A stretch of DNA of 64,000 bases from Aspidiotus rigidus (GCA_035079385.1 JAVHKY010000018.1:2294001-2358000); one strand, 5' to 3'. Counted from the first letter of the stretch, positions 12,555 to 23,695 are shown. Notes: generated from the letters alone by a model not told the origin. A program made the numbers and translations.

Positions 12555-12663
12555 ACAGAAGTCGCAGAATTGAGTACAAGAGCTAAGCACTCATTTTAAG
12601 TATAACAAATGAGTCAAATACAAATTGACAAAAGTCGCAGAATTAAATACAAGAGCTAAGCAA
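12555..12663 (+). repeat. Tandem duplication, 74 bp period
   Basis: ACAGAAGTCGCAGAATTGAG at 12,555 is repeated as ACAAAAGTCGCAGAATTAAA at 12,629, both followed by TACAAGAGCTAAGCA. Flanking parts are also similar (AACAAACAAGTTTG against TAACAAATGAGTC). Two copies only. Confidence 0.7.
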
Positions 12664-12728
12664 GTGCTATATTGAGTTTGTCTATCTGCAGTGTAACCTA
12701 GGAACGCATTCACTCTAATCATTGGCTA

Positions 12729-13045
12729 TTAGCGGGAAACCCGCTATCTGTTTTGTTGGGGAGGCATCCTCGGAGAACGGGTCCACGGCCGACTTCTATG
12801 ACGTCATTATTTTCGAAAAAATATCCTTGATGATGATGATAGAAGGGGGACTTATAAGAATTTCGACCTTTGTTGAAGTTTGACTATTTTTACCGCTGAT
12901 GGAACTTGGAAGGGGATGTTGGACTTGGACCATTTTTGCCGAATTTGATATTTTGCTCCACACCACGCGGCGCACGTCACATGGCAAATTTCTCGATTTA
13001 CCCCTTCCCCCTTCCGTAGAATAGGTTCCCTGTTAAAATTTTGGC
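12729..13045 (+). mobile_element. Minisatellite-family element, compact copy
   Basis: Begins AGCGGGAAACCCGCTATC and ends AATAGGTTCCCTGTTAAAA, the two boundary motifs that recur around this family (32,293, 27,480, 47,737). Inside are a TGACGTCA site, one GGGGGACTT unit with AATTTCGACC, and the terminal GCGGCGCACGTCACATGGCA, comparable to GGACGGCGCACGACAAATT at 27.4 kb. It holds no ORF of substance. Confidence 0.55.
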
Positions 13046-13065
13046 TTCCAAGCTAGGGATTGTTC

Positions 13066-13190
13066 TATGACGGCATTTGATCGTGACATCACAGGGACGG
13101 ATTCATGACGTCATCAGATTGTGACGTCACAGGTAGTGATCAATGACGTTATCAGATCGCGACGTCACAGGAGCGATCTATGACGTCATT
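13066..13190 (+). repeat. Tandem array with seven CRE-like palindromes
   Basis: Seven copies of TGACGTCA or one-to-two-base variants occur at about 13,066, 13,084, 13,106, 13,122, 13,144, 13,159 and 13,181, in about three tandem units of roughly 38 bp. TGACGTCA is the consensus CREB/ATF site. The array lies directly after a minisatellite-family element whose other copies also carry GATGACGTCAC, so it may be an expanded part of that element. Confidence 0.7.
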
Positions 13191-13827
13191 GGACACTTAT
13201 GGGCGCATACCCCTGTATTGTTATGAGAGTGTTTTTATTATGTAAATCTATTTTTATGTTGCTAATCTATGTGTGATACCCTTAAAAAATATTTCTACTG
13301 CACTTCTACCCGAATTTTTACTATTTACATTCAAAAAATTTCACCCCAGGCTGCTCGTCGCTTGTAACCATCATCATCAACTCAACGAGAATTTCCGGTA
13401 TTCTTGTTTAAAGTATTAGGCTCTACCTAATCTTGACCTCCAGCATTAGTAGTATTGCATGTAACATCCAGTGACGCTACCAACGCAACGCTGCAAGCGG
13501 AAAGTACGTAGAACTAGGATAAAACCAATAGGATCTGTAAAACAGGGCATTACCCGTACAGAAATTGAACAAAAGTATCGGTTGGTATGTCTATTCAGGT
13601 ACCTACCTTAGACAAGAAGAAAAGATAACTACATTATAGAAAATTAAGATGATTAATATCAACAAAACGTGTGACGTCAGCAGAACGTTATCCAAACTGC
13701 TGATGAATATTTGAGCCGATCACCTGCTAGGAGCGCTACAATCGACAAAATTGATTACAGAATCCAAATCAGAGTAGACTCAAAATAATTTGAAGACAAT
13801 CAGGGAGATTGATTGACGGTTTTTTTC
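13191..13827. other. No gene seen
   Basis: AT-rich intergenic DNA without repeats or coding signals that I can recognise. Confidence 0.4.
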
Positions 13828-13950
13828 TTACAAAATGAAAACTAGAACTTTTCGGCACTGCCGTCAAACAGTGCTTCCGAAACGTCGGGTAACTTTGTAT
13901 TAACCGGTTTTTGACGGCAGTGCCGAAAACTTCTAGTTTTCATTTTGCAA
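13828..13950. repeat. 37-41 bp near-perfect inverted repeat around a GAAACGTC core
   Basis: Arms 13,832-13,868 and 13,910-13,946 match with one mismatch in 37. The 41 nt loop contains CTTCCGAAACGTCGGGTAAC. GAAACGTC also closes the hammerhead-like motif at 58,085-58,115, so this may be the terminal hairpin of a Penelope-related element. It could also be an unrelated MITE or hairpin RNA locus. Confidence 0.8.
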
Positions 13951-14285
13951 AAAACTCAAAATAAGTTGAGAATGAAGCCATTAAACAAAAAAAATTGAGA
14001 AAACAAATGTGTGCAGCTCAAAATTTCTCAAAAAGAAATATTGATTCTGATTGATTTAGAGAGAGCTTCTAACTACCTTCTGCGATGTCCATCGACTGTC
14101 CCGTTTTTGTTATGCGCTGTTCCAAATTATTTCAACGCCCTCTCTAATGTCGAGATGAGTACAAGCAGGAGAGTGTGACATCATCAGGGGATGACTTTTG
14201 GTTTACATTATTTCAAAGAAACTATCCAACGTATTCGGGCCGGACAGCGCTAACGTCGCGCTGCATTTTCACCAAGCGGGGGAGG

Positions 14286-14522
14286 AATTGAAAACGGGAG
14301 CTAAACTATGGCGATACAAAATGGGGAAAAAATCAAAATAACACTTGAATGTGAATGAAGCAGATTTGGCTTCCGGATATCCTATGAAAGATGTTCACAA
14401 ATGAAAATTCTACAAAAATCAAATGAGATGACAAAATCTTCAAGTCCGCTTCATTCAAGAGTTATTCGAAGTTTTTCATTTTTCTCTCATATACCGCCAT
14501 AGTTTAGCTCCCGTTTTCAATT
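14286..14522. mobile_element. 237 bp MITE with long terminal inverted repeats
   Basis: The outer 28 bp (14,286-14,313 and 14,495-14,522, core GGGAGCTAAACTATGGCG) are perfect inverted repeats. The next 50 bp inward pair imperfectly (TTGAATGTGAATGAAGCAGA against the far arm). No coding capacity. Target duplication not resolved. Confidence 0.8.
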
Positions 14523-14539
14523 TCGGCAAAAATACTATT

Positions 14540-15280
14540 TTAGGTGAACGAACCACGCTCGTAATTAGCGATCCTAGCGGATGGCCGACCCGAATGACGG
14601 AGAGACTTGCAGGACTTCAGAAATTTCAGCTGTAACAGATTATCAAAGACAGGGGAGGTTGAAGGTTCCTCGCCATTGCGTACCAATTGATATGGTTATG
14701 ATGAAAATGACGTCACCAGCTGATGACGTTGTTTACCTGCATTTTTCGCATTACTTCTATTTTTTACCATATAGTCGATGAAATAGGAAAGAACGAGCGT
14801 ATGATGATGCGTTTGAGTTTCCGTCGCAGCATCCGACGTGTCTCGCGTCGCACGCTCGTAAAAACCAACTGTTTTACGAGCGTCAATATAAAAGTAATTT
14901 TTTTTTGTTTAAAAGTTGTTCACTTCGTCTGAGTATCGCGAACAATTTCCAAGAAAATTTAAACTGCGTCGGAAAACGTATTATAGATAAATCAAAAGAT
15001 GAACGCGTTCCGTTAATAGGCTTCGCGAGCGGAAAAAGCTTGCGCGATTCGCGTTTTCCTTTAATAGTCAAGATAAAATTTTTTTAGTACCGATTTCTCC
15101 CTCCTCGGTGCGCTCCCGCAATTAAGGGTCCCTATTTGCTGTACGTAAATCCGAACAATAACGAGGATATCGTTAGCGACTTTTTTCTTTTTCTTTCTTT
15201 TTTTCACTCTTGGTTCGAGACAAAAAGATGTGCAGTCTTATAGTCGTCGTATCGAACTTAGAACGACGGGCATGAATATG
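14540..15280. other. CpG-retaining block
   Basis: CpG-rich sequence with ORFs of 60-69 codons on both strands, none with a domain. TGACGTCA-like words occur at 14,709 and 14,723. The 66-codon ORF beginning ATGGCCGACCCG (14,581) has a plausible start context but no downstream support. Possibly regulatory. Confidence 0.25.
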
Positions 15281-15479
15281 AGGTAACGGGATCGCCCTCC
15301 TCAAAAAAATGTTACGAGTGACTATAGTTGCTCATTCGTTTATTGGAAAATTTTCATGAGTCTGATAATGAAAGAAAATACCGAGAAAACCATCGAATTC
15401 CTGTTTCTAAATCTCTGGAGGAGTTACAGAATACTCAAAGAGTAGGTAATCGAAAAGACTGATTGCAATGACCGCAGAT

Positions 15480-16620
15480 AGACAGAAGAATATGCGAGAC
15501 CTTTCGGTTAACAAACCATCATCGGGCAAAGTTAGAACGCCACTAACCCAGATGCGACTCGTAAAACAGAATACCAAAGAGATCAAGATTGAACGAGCGA
15601 GCCTTCGCGAGGTGACTCAAGCTCGTTGACCAATTCAACTAAACCTTCGTCAGGAAAATACCTGTTGAGTACGGTAACATCGTCACTGTTCAGATGACGC
15701 GCTATTTCGATATTTTCCAGCGCAATATGCTTAAAGTAAGAGCTCTCTTTGTGAAGGAGGATAGGTGACCCTTCCTTGAAACCATGACCACTGGAGATGA
15801 GGAAATCCGCAAAGGCTGAATCACCTAAATTTCCTTTCCTCCAGGTTCCTCTACTCGAATTCCAAGCTGGCAACCTGTCTCACCTATGTACACGCCGTTA
15901 CAGTCCTTGCCCTCCAATCTGTACACCCGACTCCTCTCCCCCGCGGGATGGGGTCCTTTAGCCTAACAAACAGACCCTTCACCTTAAGGAGGTTATAGAA
16001 GGCAGGCCTGAAGGCAAAGGTGGGGAGGACACGAGTCAGCTTGGATGAAAATTCACCCAAAAACGGGAGCTTGATCCAATGTAGTTTTTTTTATCATTAT
16101 TACAAGGCCCTTCCTCGTAAGTTTTTACGGACCATAAGGTCAATGTCCAAGTTGCCCTCATTCACAGCGGCCAAGTGCTTAATGGTCGCAAGCTCCTTTT
16201 GGAAAGCTGGCTGACTCAGCGGAATGCTGGTCAGTGGATGAATATAACTATGAAAGGCAGCGACCTTATGAGAAAATGGACAAAAGGACGATCTGTGGAC
16301 AACTGTATCGGTCGAAGTATGCTTTCTGCGTATAGCAAAATCATGGTTGCCATCTTTTTCAGAGATAGTGAGATCTAGAAAGCTTATGGAAGAATCTCCA
16401 ATTTGTATAGTGAATTTTATGGAGGGATACATTTTATTCAGATGCTTGAGAAACTCTCCAAGGAGTTCTTGAGGACCGATCCACGCACATAATATATCGT
16501 CCACATATCGGTACCAGTAATGGATGTGACTCAGTAGCACTTGGCCCGAGGAAAACAAGTCAACCTCAAATCTGGACATGAATTTCTCCAAAACGAGAGG
16601 ACAGACAGGTAGCAGGATCT
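15480..16620 (-). pseudogene. Penelope-like element, 5'-truncated (PLE copy 1)
   Basis: PLEs are retroelements with a reverse transcriptase (RT) joined to a GIY-YIG nuclease. The RT part (16,100-16,591) holds the catalytic palm motif YRYVDDIL and the SSISFLDLTI segment. The thumb continues with QPAFQKELATIKHLA. The 3' part (15,583-15,900) carries the nuclease start (GVYIGETGCQLG) and the tail DVTVLNRYFPDEGLVELV. The fingers and N-terminal region are missing. A stop separates the two nuclease parts, and the RT and nuclease lie in different frames at a G5 run. Its 5' end abuts the R1-like element at about 16,620-16,640. Confidence 0.92.
15498..15530 (-). ncRNA. Hammerhead-ribozyme-like fold in PLE 3' region
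   Basis: On the minus strand, CCGATGA (15,525-15,519) is followed by a GGTT/AACC stem with a TGTT loop and then GAAA (15,505-15,502). This is the order of the hammerhead core except for U4 to C. Hammerheads are known in PLE terminal repeats. The same fold recurs at 60,031. The substitution may make it inactive. Confidence 0.4.
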
Positions 16621-16639
16621 TACAGGCCGCTCACCTTCC

Positions 16640-18402
16640 TTAGTACCTTGGTAAACTTTTGGAAAGGTGCATTGTATATAGAACTGAATCGTATGCAGAG
16701 AAGGTCCTCTGTAACTCCCAATGTGGGTTCCGCAAAGGAAGAAGTTGCGAGTGCTGCATTCTCGCGGCTATAAAGGCAATGGAGAAGATGCGCAAAGCCA
16801 GCAATATTTTTGCTGCAATTTCTATTGACATTAAGGGTGCGTTTGACACCTGTCGTGGAGCTATCTGCTTAATGAGCTTGGTAGACACGAGGTCCCTAGG
16901 TTCTTGCTGCGAACTTTCAAGAGTTATCTCAGTGAAAGAAGAATTACATTTAGCAGTGCCTGTAAGGTGCTGGAGAGAGGGTGTCCACAGGGCAGTGTCT
17001 TAGGCCCCCTGCTTTGGAAACTTAGCTGCAACGCCTTCATGGAGATGCTACAGCAGAAATGTATTAGATTGTTTTGCTATGCAGACGACACTCTCCTACT
17101 GAAGAGCTGCGCCAATGAGAAAGAAGTAATAAGTGCCGTCGGGCGTGTTATTAGGCAGGTAGAAGTCTTCTTGAAGCCTGCGGGATTGAAACTAAACTAC
17201 CAAAAAACCAAAAATTATGCTGTTGACTGGCGTGAGAGGTCCAAAACCGGCCCTAACGTTCAACCTTAACGGTACACTACTTCTAAACGTCATGAAGTTC
17301 AAATACGTAGGTGTCATTCTAGATGAATCTCTGAATTGGCTTCCGCACCTCAAGGAGATATAGAGGAAGAGCGCAGTGGTAATGACGAAGATATGCATGA
17401 TTGCAAGAAACACTTTTGGCTACAGTTCCGATGCCCGTAGAGTAATGATTAACGGGAAAGTAGGTTGTATGCTACTTTATGCAAGTGCCTGCTGGGCCTA
17501 CCGGCTTAAGACAAAATACATAAGACAAATTACAGATCGCATACATAGGACCATGGCAATTTGTTACGGAAGGTTATACCGTACGGTTTCATACATTCCC
17601 GCCACAGTGATCACCGGGTGGCTTCCCACAAAATACCAAATTGCGGAAAGATGTGTTTTATAGGCAATCAGGAAGAAGGTTGACTTACTGGGACACACCA
17701 TCCTTAGAATTCCAACAGAGGTGGTTGACAAAAGAGATTACGTCAGGAAAAAGGCTGTAGAAAGATGGAATAAGGAGTGGTCAAAGTGCAGTAAAGGCGC
17801 GTGGACCAAGCAAATCCTGCTCCTAGGTATAGAGCACCGCGACGCCACACGTTTTATGCTGGTCATGGCTCTATCGGGCCATGGCAGCTTTCTAGCATAC
17901 CGTTTCAGAATTAATAAAAGCAAAACAACGTCCTGCACTTGTGGTGCAGAGATACAGGACGCTCGTCATGTTTATATGGAGTGTCCTGTATATTCGGAGG
18001 GAAGGCCAATAGTGCAGTGTGGAGCAATTGGGATACGGTGAAGACATACTTGATTGCCAGGGCTACTACGCTTTGGAATCATGAGCTTGAAGAGACCCGT
18101 AGAAGAATTGAGGACACCGAGGGAGTAATCAACCCGCCGCAGTACCTACTAGCATAAACATAGTTCCGATTATGGACAGATTGACGACGCATGGAGATAT
18201 GACAGACAAGCTGTGGACGGCAGTGCTGCAGCAAGAATTGGAGTTATAAATTACACTTAGCCTTGAGCTTAAGTTTTCCCACTAGCCTTAAACATAAGAT
18301 CTCTTACAACAATAATTTCTCTTACCATACAATAGCTCTTTTTCCATCTAAACAATAGACATGTATAATTTAGCCTTAAGCATGTCAAGAAAAAAAAAAA
18401 GT
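16640..18402 (+). pseudogene. R1-like non-LTR retrotransposon, 5'-truncated (copy 1)
   Basis: RT motifs occur in order: QCGFRKGRSC (about 16,720), AISIDIKGAFD (16,820), GCPQGSVLGPLLW (16,980) and CYADDTLLL (17,077), with YADD intact. The C-terminal CCHC knuckle CTCGAEIQDARHVYMECP follows at about 17,937. The frame changes near 16,870, 17,260 and 18,020 and stops interrupt it, so it is dead. The 3' end is an A-tract (about 18,389-18,399) after TAATTTAGCCTTAAGCATG. The endonuclease and fingers are absent. An inverted relative lies at 24,806-26,466. Confidence 0.92.
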
Positions 18403-18984
18403 ATGTTATAGCCAGTATTTGTATACTGTATGTTACGCTTAGTAAAATGAGAAAAGCAAAGGGCCAAATTTTCCAAGTCTAAGTCAATGTTACTGATAAT
18501 GTCATCAGGCGTGAAAGTGACGGTTTTCTTAGTACCAGTCCCGGTCAAAAACCGTCGAAAACGTGATGGTTTCTTTACAAGAGTAGTCCCAGTTTTATAA
18601 TGATACCAGCCGCTGCAGCACTGACTAGGGATCTTGCTTCGCACTCGCTGTGAGGGGCTCGTGTATTGAGTGGTCGCAACCAGGGTTTGGAAACAATTCG
18701 ATTTGAGTGATTTGATCTCTATTCAATCAATTCCTAATCCTGGCAGGACGACGGTCTTTTTGAGAGTAGTCTAGCCGCTGCGGGATCCGACTAGTTCACC
18801 AAAAGATTTTCCACCGAGTAAGTCTTTTTGAAGGAATGTACACATCACCGACAGGAAAGTTCACCTGTCAGTTTTTTTTTTTTTTTTTTTTTTTAGCCAT
18901 GAACACGCTGTCCCTTTTGTTGGGGATACTTCAAGGAAATTTTCGTCCGCGAGTGCGAGCGAGGTTGATGACGTCACAGCTTGG

Positions 18985-19195
18985 AAAAATTCCTACCTCC
19001 TAGCTATATATGATAGGAGGGGGACTTGGAGAAATTTCGACCCTCTAGCTATATGATAGGAGGGGGACTTGGTAAAATTCCAACCTCCAGCTATATATGA
19101 TAGGAGGGGGACTTGAAAAAATTCTGACCTCCGAGCTATATGATGGGAGTGGGACTTGGAAAAATTCCGACCTCCGAGCTATATTTTCACCGTCA
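18985..19195 (-). repeat. Minisatellite-family units (four)
   Basis: Four units of about 50 bp carry GATAGGAGGGGGACTTGG, AAATTTCGACC or close variants, and AGCTATAT. They are the reverse complement of the main array at 26,640-27,425. Preceded by GATGACGTCACAGC, as in the 32.3 kb copy. Confidence 0.8.
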
Positions 19196-19284
19196 GGAGA
19201 GTTCATCTTCCTTTTTTCAGTTCACCGACACCGACGACGAAATTCACCTTTTTCAATCTGCTGTTCGACTTTTATTTGAAGCTT

Positions 19285-19745
19285 TGATATACCAAATTTT
19301 ATTTATAAAATTATTTAAATAAATAATAATTATTTAATAAAGAAAATTTTTTTAATTAAGATATTAATATTTATAAATCAAATTAATTTAATTAAATTAA
19401 TAAATTAAATTTTATTATTTTTAATTATAATTTTTAATTTATTAAATCAATTTATTCATTTGAAACTTTGTTTAAAAATTTTAATAAATAATTTTCATTT
19501 CAATAAAATATGATTATTCAAAAATTATATTAATTCAAATTATTTTATTTTATTATTTTTTTTTTCAAAATTGAATTTAATTAAGATGAATAAATAATAC
19601 TTGAAAGTATAAAAAATGATATTTCATTTAATTTTATTAAATGAAATATCAAAAATAAAATTATTAAATTAATTTTTTACTATTATTGAACTCAAATTAT
19701 ACTCACTAATTAACTTCATTAATAAAAATATAATCGAATTTTGTC
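19285..19745. other. Extremely AT-rich core (460 bp)
   Basis: Almost no G or C for 450 bp, far below the surroundings. It includes a perfect 13 bp-arm hairpin GATATTTCATTTA/TAAATGAAATATC (19,618-19,650). No open frame. It could be a captured organelle or endosymbiont fragment or a diverged AT satellite; I could not match any gene. Confidence 0.5.
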
Positions 19746-20099
19746 GGTGAACTTTCTGTAGGTGAATCTTGAACGGTGAATTTTTTTAGGTGGAAAATTT
19801 TTCGGTGAACACCCTAATCCCAGCCGCTGTAGCACCGACTAGGGATCTTGCTTCGCACTCGCTATGAGAGGCTCGTGTATTGAGAGGTCGCAACCAGGGT
19901 TTGGAAACAATTCAATTTGAATGATTTGATTTCTATTCAATCAATCTCAAATCCTGGCAAGATGACGGCTTTTCTGGTGGCGCTGACAGGGTGCGGGCTC
20001 TTGCTTCGGATTCGCTAGGAGGGCCTCGTGTTTTAAAAGGTCGCTATGTCAAAACATTCGCAAAATGTTGTTGACTGAATGTATTCATGCTTCGCTGAC

Positions 20100-20320
20100 A
20101 AATACGTTCCACAAATCGACTTGGAATCGATCCAACAAAGCAGTTGATTTCAGATTGATTTCAGATTTTGAAGAAGTTCACTCGAAATCAATTTGAAATC
20201 GATGTGGCTTATAAATAGAAAGGAAGTCATGTTTGTCGATCCCCATATCGACCTGATATCGACGTCAACGTGATATCGATCTTCATAATAATATATGGCC
20301 GCCATTTCGACCAAGACATT
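20100..20320. repeat. Degenerate ATCGA-type repeat
   Basis: Words such as GACTTGGAATCGATCC, TCGAAATCAATTTGAAATCG and GATATCGACG recur at irregular 15-35 bp spacing. Same motif style as the patches at 6.5, 30.6 and 35.3 kb. Confidence 0.45.
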
Positions 20321-20449
20321 GATAGAAGTAAATCCTCGGTTGATGTCCGCTGCCCTAATCCTTTCACTACCAAGATCCTCTTCCTATTTCTGTACTCAGC
20401 GGTCACCTGAGATGTAACGCACCGATTTTGCGCTATTGTAACCCCGTGA

Positions 20450-22790
20450 CCCACAATAGAAAACTGACGTCAAATTGAACTCGAATTCATATACTCGCAT
20501 AAGACACCAACAACCGTCGCTATTATGTAAGAGTCGTTCTTAATTTCGAAGAAAACGTCGATGGACTCGCTGATGCTATTAGTTGACAAAAATAATTGCA
20601 AATCAAATATCCACTCGTTGGAGTAGTTTTTCGCTTATAAAGCAAACAGTAGCAAAACCGGCGCGCGAAGCTTTTTTCTCTCTAACTCACTTAAAGATCG
20701 CTCGTCCGTTTTTCGCTTTTCTGCCTACATTGTAAAAACATCGAAAGCGAAATCGACCTTCTCGAAACGTCTCGCAATGTAAACAAAGGTCGTCGTCGCC
20801 ATTTTTTCCGCCGTTTTTCGGAAAATTTAATTCCTTACGTCGCGTTTGTTATTAATAATTTAATAAATTGAAAGAAACCTACGACGCGGTGACCGCCCTA
20901 AAAATAAACAAGATAAGCGTAAAACTGTTATCTCGCGCGCTCGGTACGGTGACGTTTTTCGAAAACAAAAAGCAGCAGCCTTTTTACGTGCGAGAACGAC
21001 GTTACGCTGTCAGCCGCGACACCCGCGTTCCGCAAACTCGAAAAACAAAAGTCGGAGAAAACGTTTTCCGCGGTAATTTGAAGAAAATTCTCCGTTTAGC
21101 TTTCTGTATGGGCGAGGGACGCGTCGCCTCAATATATATATATTTTACCTGGAAAGTTTAAAAAAATTCTAACGAGATATAACCACGTCCGTCCTCCCTA
21201 CGAATTTTTTCTATTTAGACTCGATTTTTCCTGGTATATACGTGAGGGAATGTACAGATAACAAGGCATTTACGTTTATTAACCCCTACGGATAAGAAGT
21301 TGCACTTGTTCGCGCGTGGTAATCCGTTTGCGATCGGCTCGAGGCGTATTTCAAACATTAATTTTCGATTCGGCCGCATTTAGACGTTTTCAGCTGGCCA
21401 AAATTCGAATAACGAGGGGACGGCTATTACGTGTATACGTAGACAAAAAAGAAGAAAGAAAAAAAGTCGCATTCGTCCGAGGTCAGGTCGAAGAAATAGA
21501 AAAAATGATTGTCTAAACTGAGATATCGCCTTAAGGGACGTCCTGGTAAAAAAAGATAAAAAAATCCTCCGCGACTGTGAGGGTTCGAATGGAAGTTTGG
21601 TTTTCAGATTCGATATGAATTTCTTTCTTCCTTTTTCCGGGAGAGCAAAAAAAAAAAAAAAACATATACACACATATATACTTATCCGAATAAGGAGGAA
21701 AACGAATGAGCGAACGGTAACGACTGCGGAAAAGAAGGACGGAAAACACGACCACGTAAGTTAAGTCGTACGCTTCCCTTCTTCCCATTTGCGTGCGTTT
21801 TCTCCGATCGTGGACAATTGCTCCCCAGCGTTCGAAAAAAAAAAAAAAAAAAATAGGAAACTAAAAGAGGATTTGAATGCCGTCCTGTTGTATATCTGAA
21901 GCCTAAACCGTCGCACGTATATTTTCATTCCGGAGACGGAGGGGCCGAGAAAATCGGCCCCTGTGGGTTGCCTATATTCCTCGTTTCGAAAGCTCGTTCT
22001 CTCTTCGGGGACGCAAATACAGTACAAACGAATTGATGGAAAACAAAAAGTTCTCGCGTTATTATGAAAAAATTTTTCAGCGCACAGTTTCGAGTCGATC
22101 GTGCAATTAATTAAAGCGCGATGTCGAAAAGTGTGGGCGAAGGGTAGCGAGCGAAAAGAGATATATTCTCGATATTTAGAGGGCGAAGATTATACGAAAA
22201 ACGAAAGAATACAGTTACGCGTTTATAATACGAAAGTTGTTATACCAGGAAACAAACTTAAAAGAAAAACTTATATATGAAAAATATGATAGCGGCGATG
22301 TGCGATCATTATTATATTTTCCCGTGCTTTTTGCCTCCGACACGGAGGGCAGGGGATATTTTATTAGTCCGTTCTCGTACTCGGTACATTTTCTACTTTC
22401 ACCTCGACGTCTGCAAGATGGGACGCGTGGTAGCAGGGTAACGCCTCACTGAGCTGGACAGCTCTTTCGCCACTCGGCCAATCACGTTTCCCCTTATTCG
22501 TTTCACCAAGATATTCATTTAAAAGAGAACTTTCGGTCCGCACCATCATAAAGCCCATTTTGATGCGAGCGGTCACCGCGAGGACGTTTGCGTGTCCGTA
22601 ATTTATACGCGCGTCGAAATGTCACAAATCCTCGGAAAAAATGTTGGATATCTCTTCTTCATTCCTGACGACAGCAACGACGTGTGTTGCCTCGATTGGA
22701 GGGACGCGGACGACAGCGACGACGAGAATGCTCGCACGTGCCTTTATTAAGATTGATAATAATTTTCATACGCCCTACATACTAAATGAC
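20450..22790. other. Largest CpG-retaining block, probable regulatory or 5' region
   Basis: Over 2 kb with frequent CpG, unlike the flanks. ORFs of 66-98 codons on both strands have arginine/lysine/serine-rich, domain-free translations and lack paired splice signals. It may be the promoter or first untranslated exon of an outlying gene. A poly(A) run (about 21,646-21,661) and TATATATATATTTTACC (about 21,131) lie inside. Confidence 0.3.
22619..22750 (+). CDS. Small ORF, 43 codons, acidic C-terminal half
   Basis: ATG in the context CGAAATG opens a frame MSQILGKNVGYLFFIPDD that continues with an acidic stretch (DWRDADDSDDENAR) to TAA. The acidic, cysteine-containing composition differs from the junk ORFs nearby, and it lies at the edge of the CpG-rich block. 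There is no known family. It could be a genuine micropeptide, an upstream ORF, or chance. Confidence 0.25.
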   Translation: MSQILGKNVGYLFFIPDDSNDVCCLDWRDADDSDDENARTCLY

Positions 22791-22859
22791 AAAAAAAAAA
22801 ATCTCATCGTGGGAAACTAATTTTGTTTCGACGAAAATCTTGCGAGGAGAATTCTTACG

Positions 22860-23695
22860 TTTATTGCTTCCAGGGTCTGTTCTATACGTCGACCATATCT
22901 ATTCAGTATCTACTCAGACTGAGTATGAAACGCTTTAGCCCAATAGTAGAGCGTAAATGTAACTTGCCCACTACATTTGGAGCTGTACATCCTACCATCA
23001 ACTATGTTCGACGACGGCTGTTGTGTTGAAGGAGTCGTTGTCTGGGTGCAAACTGGTAGTTTTCTTTCAGCAATGTGGCTACGATCTTCGCTATCTTGTA
23101 TAGCATGGTGATTGGATGCTGTTAACTGGGGGTCTCATCGGACGGTTCGCTTTGCGGAGTTTTACAAGCCCCTTGAGTTCTGGTGCTACCGAGTTCATCT
23201 TAAGCGTCCTTCCATTGCCAGGTACATTTTACCGTTTCAACACGGCTTTCAGGTCATCTTGGTGTTTCAGCTCTTGGTATCCATTCTCTGCGGTGTATGA
23301 CTCTCTTTTTTGGGTGTAGTCCTTCTTCTCCATTACCATTACCGTGTTGTCTTCGTCCGCCTTTGTCATAATCAAGTTGTTCTGTCGGATCTTCTTCTGT
23401 AGATTTGTGACCTCCTCTGCACTACTTGCGTTCTGTCATTGGTTTGGCGCATATTCTCCTTAATGTCCGACAGCAATTGGTTCGGGCTTCTGCTCCCACG
23501 TCGTGTTCCATGGTTTGGATTACTTGTTCGCTGCTAATGACCATACCTTCAAGCTTACACTGGTTCAGTCTCTCTGGCTGCACGCACTTGATGCCTTTGT
23601 TCGGTAGTCTTTTTTCTTCTTCTGTGAAGGTGACGCTTGATAGGTTCTCGGTTCTGGGAGCAAAGTTATGCTCAGCTCTCGCTGTCTCTTCCTTT
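22860..23695 (-). pseudogene. Penelope-like element, N-terminal part (second PLE family)
   Basis: On the minus strand the frame reads LIMTKADEDNTVMVMEKKDY (from about 23,380), the PLE N-terminal segment normally TKADKGN..VV. It continues through KAVLKR, a stop, then NVPGNGR and KLRKANRPMRPPVNSIQSP, the RT template-contact region. Stops and frame changes are frequent. Upstream (23,400-23,690) the reading is poor. The same family recurs at 62,385-62,600. Confidence 0.8.

Larger units (their letters stand above)
18796..19809. mobile_element. AT-rich element with GTTCACC inverted ends
   Basis: The left end GTTCACCAAAAGATTTTCCA is matched by the right end, whose reverse complement is GTTCACCGAAAAATTTTCCA. 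TTCACCGAC words recur inside near both ends and at about 19,220. The element contains a poly(T) run (18,871-18,894), four units of the GGGGGACTTG minisatellite family (about 18,985-19,195) and a 450 bp extremely AT-rich core. No transposase is visible. A target duplication is not clear. Confidence 0.6.
18602..19975 (+). repeat. Tandem repeat of about 165 bp, split by an insertion
   Basis: CAGCCGCTGCAGCACTGACT at about 18,609 and CAGCCGCTGTAGCACCGACT at about 19,816 each begin about 160 bp of closely matching sequence (GGGATCTTGCTTCGCACTCG, CAACCAGGGTTTGGAAAC). A third start, AGCCGCTGCGGGATCCGACT, occurs just before the insertion at 18,796. A diverged partial unit (GGGCTCTTGCTTCGGATTCG) follows at about 19,996. 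Confidence 0.75.

Noticed and set aside
19285..19745. A definite mitochondrial insertion (NUMT)
   Set aside because: No mitochondrial gene, tRNA or rRNA could be recognised; composition alone is insufficient.
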